Assembly (NCBI RefSeq): GCF_004116725.1
Contig: NZ_PDKG01000008.1
Span: 1-64,000, forward strand
DNA: 64,000 nucleotides
Source of the DNA: Arcobacter sp. CECT 8986
GTDB taxonomy: Bacteria > Campylobacterota > Campylobacteria > Campylobacterales > Arcobacteraceae
Direction of reading: 5' to 3'
Below the pieces are notes generated by a model. That model was not told the DNA's origin. It made no database searches and saw nothing but the letters and a program-made list of their open reading frames with translations. The position numbers and the translations under genes were made by a program. This document shows, one piece after another, positions 1 to 7,698 of the stretch. Position 1 is the first letter of the stretch; the number at the start of each line of letters is the position of its first letter.

Positions 1-170
1 TCATATGGACTATTTACTTTACTAATCCCATTTAATTTATATACACTCAAACTCTCATTTAGTATATCTGGCAGGTCACTTCTATAGTTTATTAGCCTTA
101 TTCTTGCTTTGATGTTTTGGTTGATTTGTGAGCGTAGTTGTTTTGTAATATTTTCTATCTTGCTAGACAT
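1..170 (-). CDS. Unidentified protein, 5' part only
   Basis: An open frame starts with ATG at 170 (reverse strand) and runs off the left edge without a stop; 56 codons are visible. The visible peptide begins MSSKIENITKQLRSQ and is rich in Lys, Arg, Asn and Ile, with no signal peptide or membrane segment. An AAGG stretch a few bases before the ATG can serve as ribosome binding site. I do not recognise the family. The frame stays open in an AT-rich genome and has a plausible start, so it is probably a real gene. Confidence 0.55.
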   Translation of the reverse strand, partial: MSSKIENITKQLRSQINQNIKARIRLINYRSDLPDILNESLSVYKLNGISKVNSPY

Positions 171-250
171 AAAAATAGCCTTTATAAAAAGTAATAGAAA
201 ATATTATCTAAAAATAAGTTAAAAAATTATTTAAAATGTAAAATTATAGT

Positions 251-2209
251 TTAATCCAAACTCATTGGTTCCCCAAAGTAATAACCTTGAGAATAATGTA
301 TTCCAAGTTCTTTGACTTTTTCATATACATTTTTTGAGTGAATAAACTCTGCAATTGTCTCTATTCCCATTTTATTTGCAAAGTCAAGTATTGTCTCAGT
401 TACCATTTGCGAGTCTTTATTTACATCAATATTTTTTATCATTGAAGCATCTATTTTTATATAATCAACTTTTAGTTTCATTAAGTATTCAAAGTTTGAG
501 TAACCAGTACCAAAATCATCAATTGATATTTGGCAACCATAACTTTTAACTTCTTCAATAAAAGTTAGTACTTCATCAAAGTTTTCAATACCTTCTGATT
601 CAATTAGTTCAAAAACAACTCTATTTCCAAAGTTTGATATTTTTAGATGAGTCATAATACAGTTATAAACTTCTTTATTTAAAATATCATCAACACTTAG
701 ATTTATAGATATTTTTTTATCTATTTTACTAAACTTTTCAAAAGTTTTTCTAACCATAATCATTGTTAGTTGAGGGTAAAGTTTATTTTTTTTCGCTAAA
801 TCTAAAAAGTGAATTGGAGAAATTAACTCTCCTGATACATCTTTTAATCTTATTAGTGATTCATATTTTATAATCTCTTTTGTTTGAGTATCTACAATTG
901 GTTGGAAAAGAGGAATTATTCTATCTTCTTTTATCGCATCTTTTATTTTTTTACCCCATTTTAGGTTTTGTTCATATTCATGCTCAATTTTCATTGATGA
1001 ATCATAAAGAATATATTTTTGTCTTTTTCTTTTTGCAATTTTAAGTGCAATATCTGCATTTGTAAGAAGAGCTTCATTTCCAACGGCAATTCCTACTGAT
1101 ACATTTACGTGTGCCTCATTTCCTTCATTTACTACAAAGATATTTTTTTCAATGATTTCTATTAGATATAAAGCTAAACTTTGTAACTCTTCAAGTGAAA
1201 TATCTTGTTCATAATATAAAGCATACTCATCTGCATGTAGTTTAAATAAGTTAGAAGATTTAGGTGAGTTTTCTTCTAAAAGTTCAGAGATATGAACTAA
1301 TAAATTATTCCCTGTATCATCTCCATAAAGGTCATTTATCTCTTGAAATTTATCAATATTTATTAACATTAAAGAAGCATAATTATTTTTATTTACTATT
1401 TCAAGAAGTCTTTTTCTATTTGGTAAAGATGTTAGTTCATCATTGTAAAATTGGTATTCTAATGAATCTAGCATTTTATTAAAGACTTTTTGCATAGAAG
1501 ATAACTCTTCTATTTTGTTAGTTAAATCAACTCTTTGTTTTATATCTTTTTCATCAGTTATTTGGTTTATTTTATTAACAAAAACTTTAATAGGTTTTAC
1601 TAAGTGTTTATCAAACTCAAAATATAAAGCTACAAATAATACAATTGAAAAAAGTATTATAAACATAACAAAAAAGTTTATCATACTTGTTAGAGATACT
1701 TTTAAATCTCTCACAGGATAAGATATATCAATAACTCCAAGAACATCACCACTTTTAGCATTTATGTGGCATTTTAAACACTGCTCTTGTGCTACAATTG
1801 GATAATAAAATTGTATTAATGATTCATCAATTATATTTAAAATTTCAGTATTGTGAAGTGCTTTTTTTACAAAAGGATTTGCTTTTCTTACTTTAGCATC
1901 ATTTTCAATATCACCATATATTTTTGCAACAATAGGACTTCTATATACATTTACACTCATCTCTTCATCTATTGTATTTATTCTATCAATGATATTTGCT
2001 AAATCTTTTTTGTTCCATCCTTTTTCCATAGCTGAGTATAAAGATTGGAATATTAATTTACTTGTTTTTTTGGCATCTATTTTAGTGAGTTTTTCTATGG
2101 CATCTCTTTTTAAGTACTCTCCATATAAGAAAGCTAAAGCAAGAGTAATTATCAAAGTGAAAAGAATAATTTTAGTAATAAGTTTTTTATAAGTTGTTGA
2201 TTTTTCCAT
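251..2209 (-). CDS. Membrane c-di-GMP phosphodiesterase (degenerate GGDEF-EAL) with a periplasmic CxxCH sensor
   Basis: 652 residues. A membrane segment at about 11-30, a periplasmic region to about 175, and a second membrane segment at about 176-198 frame the sensor. The sensor holds C144-x-x-C147-H148, the covalent haem-c motif, in a layout like the DUF3365/Tll0287-type domains. A linker (HAMP-like position) leads to a GGDEF domain at about 255-410 whose signature reads HADEY instead of GGDEF, so cyclase activity is unlikely. The EAL domain (about 425-650) keeps the residues expected for catalysis: E450 in ESL, N503, E534, the DDFGTGYS loop at 564-571, K585, E621 and Q641. It therefore probably hydrolyses c-di-GMP in response to redox state, gas or ligand at a periplasmic haem. 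Haem attachment is inferred from the motif only. It appears to be transcribed alone. Confidence 0.88.
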   Translation of the reverse strand: MEKSTTYKKLITKIILFTLIITLALAFLYGEYLKRDAIEKLTKIDAKKTSKLIFQSLYSAMEKGWNKKDLANIIDRINTIDEEMSVNVYRSPIVAKIYGDIENDAKVRKANPFVKKALHNTEILNIIDESLIQFYYPIVAQEQCLKCHINAKSGDVLGVIDISYPVRDLKVSLTSMINFFVMFIILFSIVLFVALYFEFDKHLVKPIKVFVNKINQITDEKDIKQRVDLTNKIEELSSMQKVFNKMLDSLEYQFYNDELTSLPNRKRLLEIVNKNNYASLMLINIDKFQEINDLYGDDTGNNLLVHISELLEENSPKSSNLFKLHADEYALYYEQDISLEELQSLALYLIEIIEKNIFVVNEGNEAHVNVSVGIAVGNEALLTNADIALKIAKRKRQKYILYDSSMKIEHEYEQNLKWGKKIKDAIKEDRIIPLFQPIVDTQTKEIIKYESLIRLKDVSGELISPIHFLDLAKKNKLYPQLTMIMVRKTFEKFSKIDKKISINLSVDDILNKEVYNCIMTHLKISNFGNRVVFELIESEGIENFDEVLTFIEEVKSYGCQISIDDFGTGYSNFEYLMKLKVDYIKIDASMIKNIDVNKDSQMVTETILDFANKMGIETIAEFIHSKNVYEKVKELGIHYSQGYYFGEPMSLD

Positions 2210-2288
2210 AAAAGCCTAAAATAGTTGGTATGTTATATTGTATAAGCTTATTACTTAAAATATTATTTTATTATAATTTTTTAAATAC

Positions 2289-2312
2289 CATTTAGTCATT
2301 TGTGACTAAATG
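2289..2312 (-). terminator. Hairpin after the NDH-2-like gene
   Basis: A perfect 10-bp inverted repeat (CATTTAGTCA / TGACTAAATG) with a 4-base loop lies directly past the stop codon of the reverse-strand flavoprotein gene. The following T-run is weak, so termination is plausible but not certain. Confidence 0.45.
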
Positions 2313-2316
2313 ATAC

Positions 2317-3516
2317 TTACATTTTTCTAAGTCTATTATAACCAGATTTGATAAGTTTAAGTAGAGGTTTTCTATAAGAGTGAAATACATATTTTTTGAT
2401 AAAATAAGCAATTCTTCCTTTTACGTGAACAAGCCCAAATAGGTTACCTGCTGCATATTCTCCACCAAGTGCGATTAGTATTCCATCAAGTTTAGGATTT
2501 GTTTTTATTAAACTTTTTCCTTCCATTAATTTAAGTACATTTTTACCTGCTAATCCACCACTAATTCTAGCGATTGTTACATTTGGAGGCATAATTTCAT
2601 CTTGGTTATTTCTTATTTCTGCAATATCACCAATCGCAAAAATATTTTCATGTTCAACTGATTGCATATACTCATTTACAATTAATTGACCTCTATTATT
2701 AGTTTTTATATTTAACTCTTTAGTTAAAGGTGAAGCTTCAACTCCCCCTGTAAATATAACAAATGAGTGATTTATTTTTGTTCCATTAGATAAATAACAG
2801 TAACCATCTTCTACTTTTTCAAGTTTTGTATTTGTTATGATATTTATACCTAATTCTCTTAATCTCTCTTGTGAAATATTTATAAGTTGTTGTGTAAGTC
2901 CTGGTAAGATACTTACTGAACTACTTATCAAAGATATTTTTAGATTGTCACATGAAAAGTTTCCTCTTTGAAAAAACTTGTTAGAGTAGTATGCCATTTC
3001 TGCTGCTATTTCGACACCAGAAAGTCCAGCTCCAACTACAACAATATGTGTATCTGCACACTGTTTTGCTTCATCTCTGATTTTTTCAAAAAGTTGTTTT
3101 TCAAAACTTTGTTTAAAATCAATTGCTCTATGAAGTTTTTTAATATCATCAGCATTGTTTAAACCTGGAATTTGAGGAGGAAAGAAAGTTCTTGTTCCTG
3201 CTGCCATAATTAGATAATCAAACTCTACAATCTCTTTTTCTTCAGTGTAGATTTTCTTTTCTTCTTTATCTATTTTTCTTACTTTTAAATTTTTAAATTC
3301 TAAGTGGTTGTGATTGAAGCCCATACAAAGAGTAGTTAAATCAATAGTTACATCTGCAAAGTTAGATTTGTTAGCAATCAAATCATAAACTTCAGGCTGT
3401 AAATTATGATATGTATGTTTATCAATAAGTGTTATTTTGATATTTTTATTTTTAACCAGTTCTCTTAATGCATAAATACCTGCATATCCACCACCAATGA
3501 CTACGACTTTTTTCAT
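2317..3516 (-). CDS. Type II NADH:quinone oxidoreductase-like FAD protein
   Basis: 399 residues, pyridine nucleotide-disulfide oxidoreductase fold. The N-terminus carries the FAD dinucleotide motif (VVVIGGGYAG), the middle a second NAD(P) Rossmann motif (VVVGAGLSGVEIAAEM, about 160-175), and the C-terminal part the second FAD motif (FAIGDIAE, about 295). There are no redox-active Cys pairs, so it is not a disulfide reductase; the length and the basic C-terminus (about 340-399) fit NDH-2 proteins, which pass electrons from NADH to quinone at the inner membrane face. A sulfide:quinone reductase is less likely because the conserved cysteines are not seen. ATG start with an AAGAAGG ribosome binding site. 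In this lineage Nuo probably does not use NADH, so a separate NADH route makes sense. Confidence 0.85.
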   Translation of the reverse strand: MKKVVVIGGGYAGIYALRELVKNKNIKITLIDKHTYHNLQPEVYDLIANKSNFADVTIDLTTLCMGFNHNHLEFKNLKVRKIDKEEKKIYTEEKEIVEFDYLIMAAGTRTFFPPQIPGLNNADDIKKLHRAIDFKQSFEKQLFEKIRDEAKQCADTHIVVVGAGLSGVEIAAEMAYYSNKFFQRGNFSCDNLKISLISSSVSILPGLTQQLINISQERLRELGINIITNTKLEKVEDGYCYLSNGTKINHSFVIFTGGVEASPLTKELNIKTNNRGQLIVNEYMQSVEHENIFAIGDIAEIRNNQDEIMPPNVTIARISGGLAGKNVLKLMEGKSLIKTNPKLDGILIALGGEYAAGNLFGLVHVKGRIAYFIKKYVFHSYRKPLLKLIKSGYNRLRKM

Positions 3517-3962
3517 TAATGTTGCCTTCTTATATCTTTTTTCATAAAACTCCTAATTTAAAAATAACAAATAAGTAAATAATCAAGAGTTAAACTAAAT
3601 ATATTGCTATATTTAATATTTAAACTATTAGATTACTATTAAAACATTTTTTATATAAAAAAGAGTTGTCAATGTGTATATAATTTGTATAATTCAAAAA
3701 TTTTAAAATTTCGAAAAAAATAACGAATTTAAATAATAAAAATTATCATTTAGTAATAAAAAAGTAGTAAGAAAATTTACATTTTATGTACAATTCTTAC
3801 AATTATAGCTCAAATTTAAATATATCTTTTAAAATAATTATAATTTTAAAAGTTAAACAATAAAACTTATAAAGTAACCTGATTATTTTACTACGTTTTG
3901 TAAGTATATTTGCTTTAAAGATGCATTTTTGTATCATCACAAAAAATATAATAGGAAATAAG
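3517..3962. other. Divergent intergenic region between the NDH-2-like gene and nfo
   Basis: About 446 bases, extremely AT-rich. It must hold the two divergent promoters, but I could not assign -35/-10 pairs with confidence because TATA-like hexamers occur throughout. I see no RNA gene, strong hairpin or conserved small ORF. An in-frame ATG at 3921 extends nfo upstream but lacks a good ribosome binding site. Confidence 0.5.
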
Positions 3963-4808
3963 ATGAAATATGTTGGAGCTCATGTAAGTGCAAGTGGTGG
4001 AGTTTATAATGCTCCAATTAATGCTACACAAATAGGTGCAAAAGCTTTTGCTCTTTTTACAAAAAATCAAAGACAATGGAAAGCAAAAGAGTTAGATACT
4101 AAAACTATTGATAAATGGTTTGAAGAGTTAGAAAAAAGTGGTATTCAACCAAAACATATTTTACCTCATGATAGTTATCTTATCAACTTAGGCCATCCAG
4201 AAGAAGAGAAAAGAGAAAAATCATTAGATGGTTTTATTCATGAATTACAAAGATGTGAAACTCTTAAATTAGATAGATTAAATTTTCATCCAGGAAGTCA
4301 TCTTAGAAAAATAACTGAAGAAGAGTGTCTTGATAGAATTGCACTTTCAATGAATCAAGCAATTGATGCAACTAATGATGTGAAACTTGTAATAGAAAAC
4401 ACAGCAGGTCAAGGAAGTAATCTTGGATATAAGTTTGAACATCTAGCTTATATTATTGATAAAATTGAAGATAAAAGTAGAGTTGGTGTGTGTATTGATA
4501 CATGTCATATGTTTACTGCTGGTTATGATATAAGAACAAAAGAAGCTTATGATAAAACATGGAGTGATTTTGATAATATTGTTGGAAGAGAATATCTTAT
4601 GGGAATGCATATAAATGACTCAAAACCACCTTTAGGAAGTAGAGTAGATAGACACCACAGTTTAGGGCAAGGTGAGATTGGTTGGGATGCATTTAGATTT
4701 ATAATGAATGATGAAAGAATGGATGATATTCCTCTTGTTCTTGAAACAATTGATGAGACAATTTGGGCTGAAGAGATAAAAGCACTTTATGATTTAGTAG
4801 AGAAGTAA
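3963..4808 (+). CDS. nfo: Endonuclease IV (AP endonuclease)
   Basis: 281 residues from the chosen ATG at 3963, which is preceded by AGGAAATAAG and begins [13 protein letters not shown], the conserved start of the family; an in-frame ATG at 3921 adds 14 residues that do not fit. The AP endonuclease 2 TIM barrel shows its metal-site motifs in order: [45 protein letters not shown] and [13 protein letters not shown], then LETID. The enzyme cuts 5' to abasic sites in base excision repair using a three-zinc centre. The ABC-F gene follows after 13 bases, so the two are probably cotranscribed. Confidence 0.97.
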   Translation: MKYVGAHVSASGGVYNAPINATQIGAKAFALFTKNQRQWKAKELDTKTIDKWFEELEKSGIQPKHILPHDSYLINLGHPEEEKREKSLDGFIHELQRCETLKLDRLNFHPGSHLRKITEEECLDRIALSMNQAIDATNDVKLVIENTAGQGSNLGYKFEHLAYIIDKIEDKSRVGVCIDTCHMFTAGYDIRTKEAYDKTWSDFDNIVGREYLMGMHINDSKPPLGSRVDRHHSLGQGEIGWDAFRFIMNDERMDDIPLVLETIDETIWAEEIKALYDLVEK

Positions 4809-4821
4809 AAAGAATAAATAG

Positions 4822-6651
4822 ATGATACAACTGTCGAATATAACAAAAAGATTTGGAACAAAAGAGCTTTTTTCTGATTTAAGTTTTAGATTAAACTCTG
4901 GGAATAGAGTAGGTTTAGTAGGAAGAAATGGTTCTGGTAAATCTACATTGTTTAAACTTATTTTAGAAGAAGAGTTTTGTGATGAAGGGGAAATTCTAAT
5001 TCCAAAAGGTTATAAAATTGGTGCATTAAAACAGCATTTAGAATTTACTGAAAAGACTTTACGAGATGAAACTGCACTTGCTTTAAGTGAAGAGGATAAA
5101 TATAGTATTTATAAAGTTGAAAAGATACTTTTTGGTCTAGGATTTACTCAAGAAGATTTAGAAAAAAATCCTTTATCTTTTTCTGGTGGTTATCAAATTA
5201 GAATAAATTTAGCAAAACTATTGATTACAGAACCAAATCTTTTACTTTTAGATGAACCTACAAACTACTTAGATATTTTATCTTTGAGATGGTTGAAAAA
5301 CTTTTTAAATAACTTTGATGGTGAAGTTATACTTATTACCCATGATAGAGATTTTATGGATGCTATTACTACTCATACAATGGGAATTATTAGAAAAAGT
5401 CTGTTTATGTTAGAAGGAAATACTCATAAATTTTATGAGCAACTTGAAGCAAATGATGAGCATCATGAAAAACAAAAAATAGCACAAGATAAAAAAAGAA
5501 AAGAGTTAGAAGAGTTTATTGCTAAAAATAAAGCAAGAGCCTCAACAGCAGCACAAGCCCAGTCAAAAGTTAAGCTATTAGAAAAGATGGACGAAATGGA
5601 TGATATAGTTGATGAAGCAACTATTGATTTTGATTTTAACTTTAAAGATACTCCTGCAAAAGTATTATTGGATGTGAAAAATCTTAGTTTTGGATATACA
5701 CAAGATAATATATTGTTTAAAAATATCTCTTTTTCTTTGAAAAAGTCAGAAACATTAGGAATAATAGGGAAAAATGGTAAAGGTAAATCAACTTTATTAA
5801 ATACAATTGCACAAGAGTTAAAACAATTAGAAGGAACAGTTGATTATCACACTTCTACTTCTTTTGCACACTTTGGTCAAACAAATATCTCTCAACTAAA
5901 TCCTAATAGTACAATAATGGATGAAGTCTATCTTGGAAATTCAAAGTTAGCAGAATCAACTGTAAGAAGTATTTGTGGTTCTATGATGTTTAGTGGTGAT
6001 GATGTAAAGAAAAAAATATCACTACTTTCAGGTGGAGAAAAAAGTAGAGTTATGTTAGCTCAAATTTTAGCAAGAGATGTAAATCTTCTATTTTTGGATG
6101 AACCTACAAACCACTTAGATATGCAATCAATTGACTCTTTGACAAAAGCAATTAAAAACTTTAAAGGTTCTTGTATTATTGTTACACATAGTGAAGAACT
6201 TTTACGTCAAGTTTGTGATAGATTGATTGTATTTGCAAAAGATGAAGCTACATATTTTGATGGTACATATGATGAGTTTTTAGAAAAAATTGGTTGGGAA
6301 GATGAAGAGCTTGAAGAAAAAGTAAAAAAAACTCCTAAAGTAAATAAAAAAGAGAATAAAAAATTAAGAGCTGCACTAATTCAAGAAAGAAATAAAAAAA
6401 CTAATCCACTAAAAAAAGAAGTTGAAAAATACGAAGAGAGAATTATTGAATTAGAAGATTTGATAGAAAAAGAACAAGCAGAACTTATGCAAGCTTCAAA
6501 TGTAGGAGATAATAGTAAGATAATTGAATTGTCTCAAATAATACTAAAATACGAAAAAGAGGTTGAGCAGAAGTTTGAGAAGCTTGAAGAGTCTCAATTA
6601 GCTCTTGATGAGATAATTCATGAGTATGATATAAAATTAGAAGAGATTTAA
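4822..6651 (+). CDS. ABC-F family ATPase, Uup/YheS-like
   Basis: 609 residues with two ABC nucleotide-binding domains and no membrane segments. Domain 1 has Walker A GRNGSGKST, signature FSGGYQ and Walker B LLLLDEPTNYLD; domain 2 has GKNGKGKST, LSGGEKSR and LLFLDEPTNHLD. The charged linker between them (about 210-270) corresponds to the P-site tRNA interaction motif region. The last about 100 residues form a Lys/Glu-rich coiled coil as in Uup. ABC-F proteins act on ribosomes, rescuing or gating translation; Uup is also linked to DNA repair in E. coli. The exact subfamily is not certain. Confidence 0.93.
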   Translation: MIQLSNITKRFGTKELFSDLSFRLNSGNRVGLVGRNGSGKSTLFKLILEEEFCDEGEILIPKGYKIGALKQHLEFTEKTLRDETALALSEEDKYSIYKVEKILFGLGFTQEDLEKNPLSFSGGYQIRINLAKLLITEPNLLLLDEPTNYLDILSLRWLKNFLNNFDGEVILITHDRDFMDAITTHTMGIIRKSLFMLEGNTHKFYEQLEANDEHHEKQKIAQDKKRKELEEFIAKNKARASTAAQAQSKVKLLEKMDEMDDIVDEATIDFDFNFKDTPAKVLLDVKNLSFGYTQDNILFKNISFSLKKSETLGIIGKNGKGKSTLLNTIAQELKQLEGTVDYHTSTSFAHFGQTNISQLNPNSTIMDEVYLGNSKLAESTVRSICGSMMFSGDDVKKKISLLSGGEKSRVMLAQILARDVNLLFLDEPTNHLDMQSIDSLTKAIKNFKGSCIIVTHSEELLRQVCDRLIVFAKDEATYFDGTYDEFLEKIGWEDEELEEKVKKTPKVNKKENKKLRAALIQERNKKTNPLKKEVEKYEERIIELEDLIEKEQAELMQASNVGDNSKIIELSQIILKYEKEVEQKFEKLEESQLALDEIIHEYDIKLEEI

Positions 6652-6721
6652 TTTTTAAGAGTATAAAAATTAAAATTTCTTTATAAGCAGAAAGCTTAAT
6701 TAAAAATAAAAATAAAGGTTG

Positions 6722-6727
6722 TATAAT
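6722..6727 (+). promoter_or_regulatory. Candidate -10 box (TATAAT) for the AEC transporter gene
   Basis: A perfect TATAAT lies 41 bases before the ATG at 6769 in the gap after the ABC-F gene, and a strong GGGAG ribosome binding site sits at 6759-6763. No clear -35 box is visible, which is common for the vegetative sigma factor of this phylum. Confidence 0.45.
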
Positions 6728-6768
6728 CAATTCTCTTTTTTATAATTAATTATTATTCGGGAGAAATA

Positions 6769-7698
6769 ATGCAAACTATTTTATATGCTCTTTTACCAAT
6801 CTCTTTTCTTATATTTTTAGGGTATTTTTTTAAAAGAATAGAGTTTCCAAGTTTAGAATTTTGGCAACACGCAGATAAATTTACATACTATGTATTATTC
6901 CCTAGTTTACTTATATATAAACTCTCAACTGCTTCTTTGGATGATATAAATGGTTTTACTTTTGTATCTTCTGGTGTTGTTACTTTAATAGTTTTGACAA
7001 TATTATCAATGTTTTTATCCAAATTTGTATTTTTATTTGAGGGAAAAGCTTTTACTTCTGTTTATCAAGGTGCAATTAGATTTAATTCATATGTTTTTTT
7101 AGCCTTGACTGCTACTATTTTAGGAGATAAAGGACTAGTTTTAGCAGCTCTTTTGATGACTTTTATGATACCTGTAATAAATATTTTATGTATTACAATC
7201 TTTTCAATTTATACAACAAATCAAAAAATAGATATTATCTCTTTTTTTAAATCAATTATAAAAAATCCTCTAATTATTGGATGTGTAGTTGGTGGAACTT
7301 TAAACTATTTTGGAATAAAACTATTTTTACCTTTAGAAAAAACTTTAGCAATTTTAAGCTCAGCTACTCTTCCTTTAGGTCTTTTATCTGTTGGAGTAGG
7401 GTTACATATAAAACATATAAATGAAGTAAAATTAGAGCTATTTAGTTCTTTATTTATAAAACTTGCAATTTTCCCTACTTTTATATTTTTTATTGCTAGA
7501 GGATTTGGAGTTGAAGGCGATGCTTTAGCTGTGCTTGTGTTATTTGGGTCTATGCCAACTGCTTCAAGTGCATATATTTTAGCAAGACAATTAGGAGGAG
7601 ATTTGAAACTAATGTCTGCAATTATTACAACAGAAACATTAGTTTCAATATTCTCTATTTCAGCAATATTGATGCTTTTTCAAAGCTATTTTAATTAG
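6769..7698 (+). CDS. AEC (auxin efflux carrier) family transporter
   Basis: 309 residues, about ten hydrophobic segments covering the whole chain, with the family hallmark of an N-terminal half (ALLPISFLIFLGYFFKR, then a conserved tyrosine/phenylalanine-rich helix) and a similar C-terminal half ending in SMPTASSAYILARQ. Bacterial AEC members move dicarboxylates such as malate and malonate or other organic anions; the substrate cannot be told here. The last 8 bases overlap the end of the convergent Sel1 gene, so transcription from the two sides may interfere. Confidence 0.9.
   Translation: MQTILYALLPISFLIFLGYFFKRIEFPSLEFWQHADKFTYYVLFPSLLIYKLSTASLDDINGFTFVSSGVVTLIVLTILSMFLSKFVFLFEGKAFTSVYQGAIRFNSYVFLALTATILGDKGLVLAALLMTFMIPVINILCITIFSIYTTNQKIDIISFFKSIIKNPLIIGCVVGGTLNYFGIKLFLPLEKTLAILSSATLPLGLLSVGVGLHIKHINEVKLELFSSLFIKLAIFPTFIFFIARGFGVEGDALAVLVLFGSMPTASSAYILARQLGGDLKLMSAIITTETLVSIFSISAILMLFQSYFN

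Noticed and set aside
3921-3962. Longer nfo start at ATG 3921
   Set aside because: No ribosome binding site, and family members begin at [13 protein letters not shown], which fits 3963.
6650-6671. Hairpin after the ABC-F gene
   Set aside because: An 8-bp stem (AATTTTTA / TAAAAATT) of A/T only, no T-run; not enough to call a terminator.
6485-6730. Reverse-strand open frame over the end of the ABC-F gene
   Set aside because: Antisense shadow of a clear gene, with no ribosome binding site and biased composition; many similar ones were left out.
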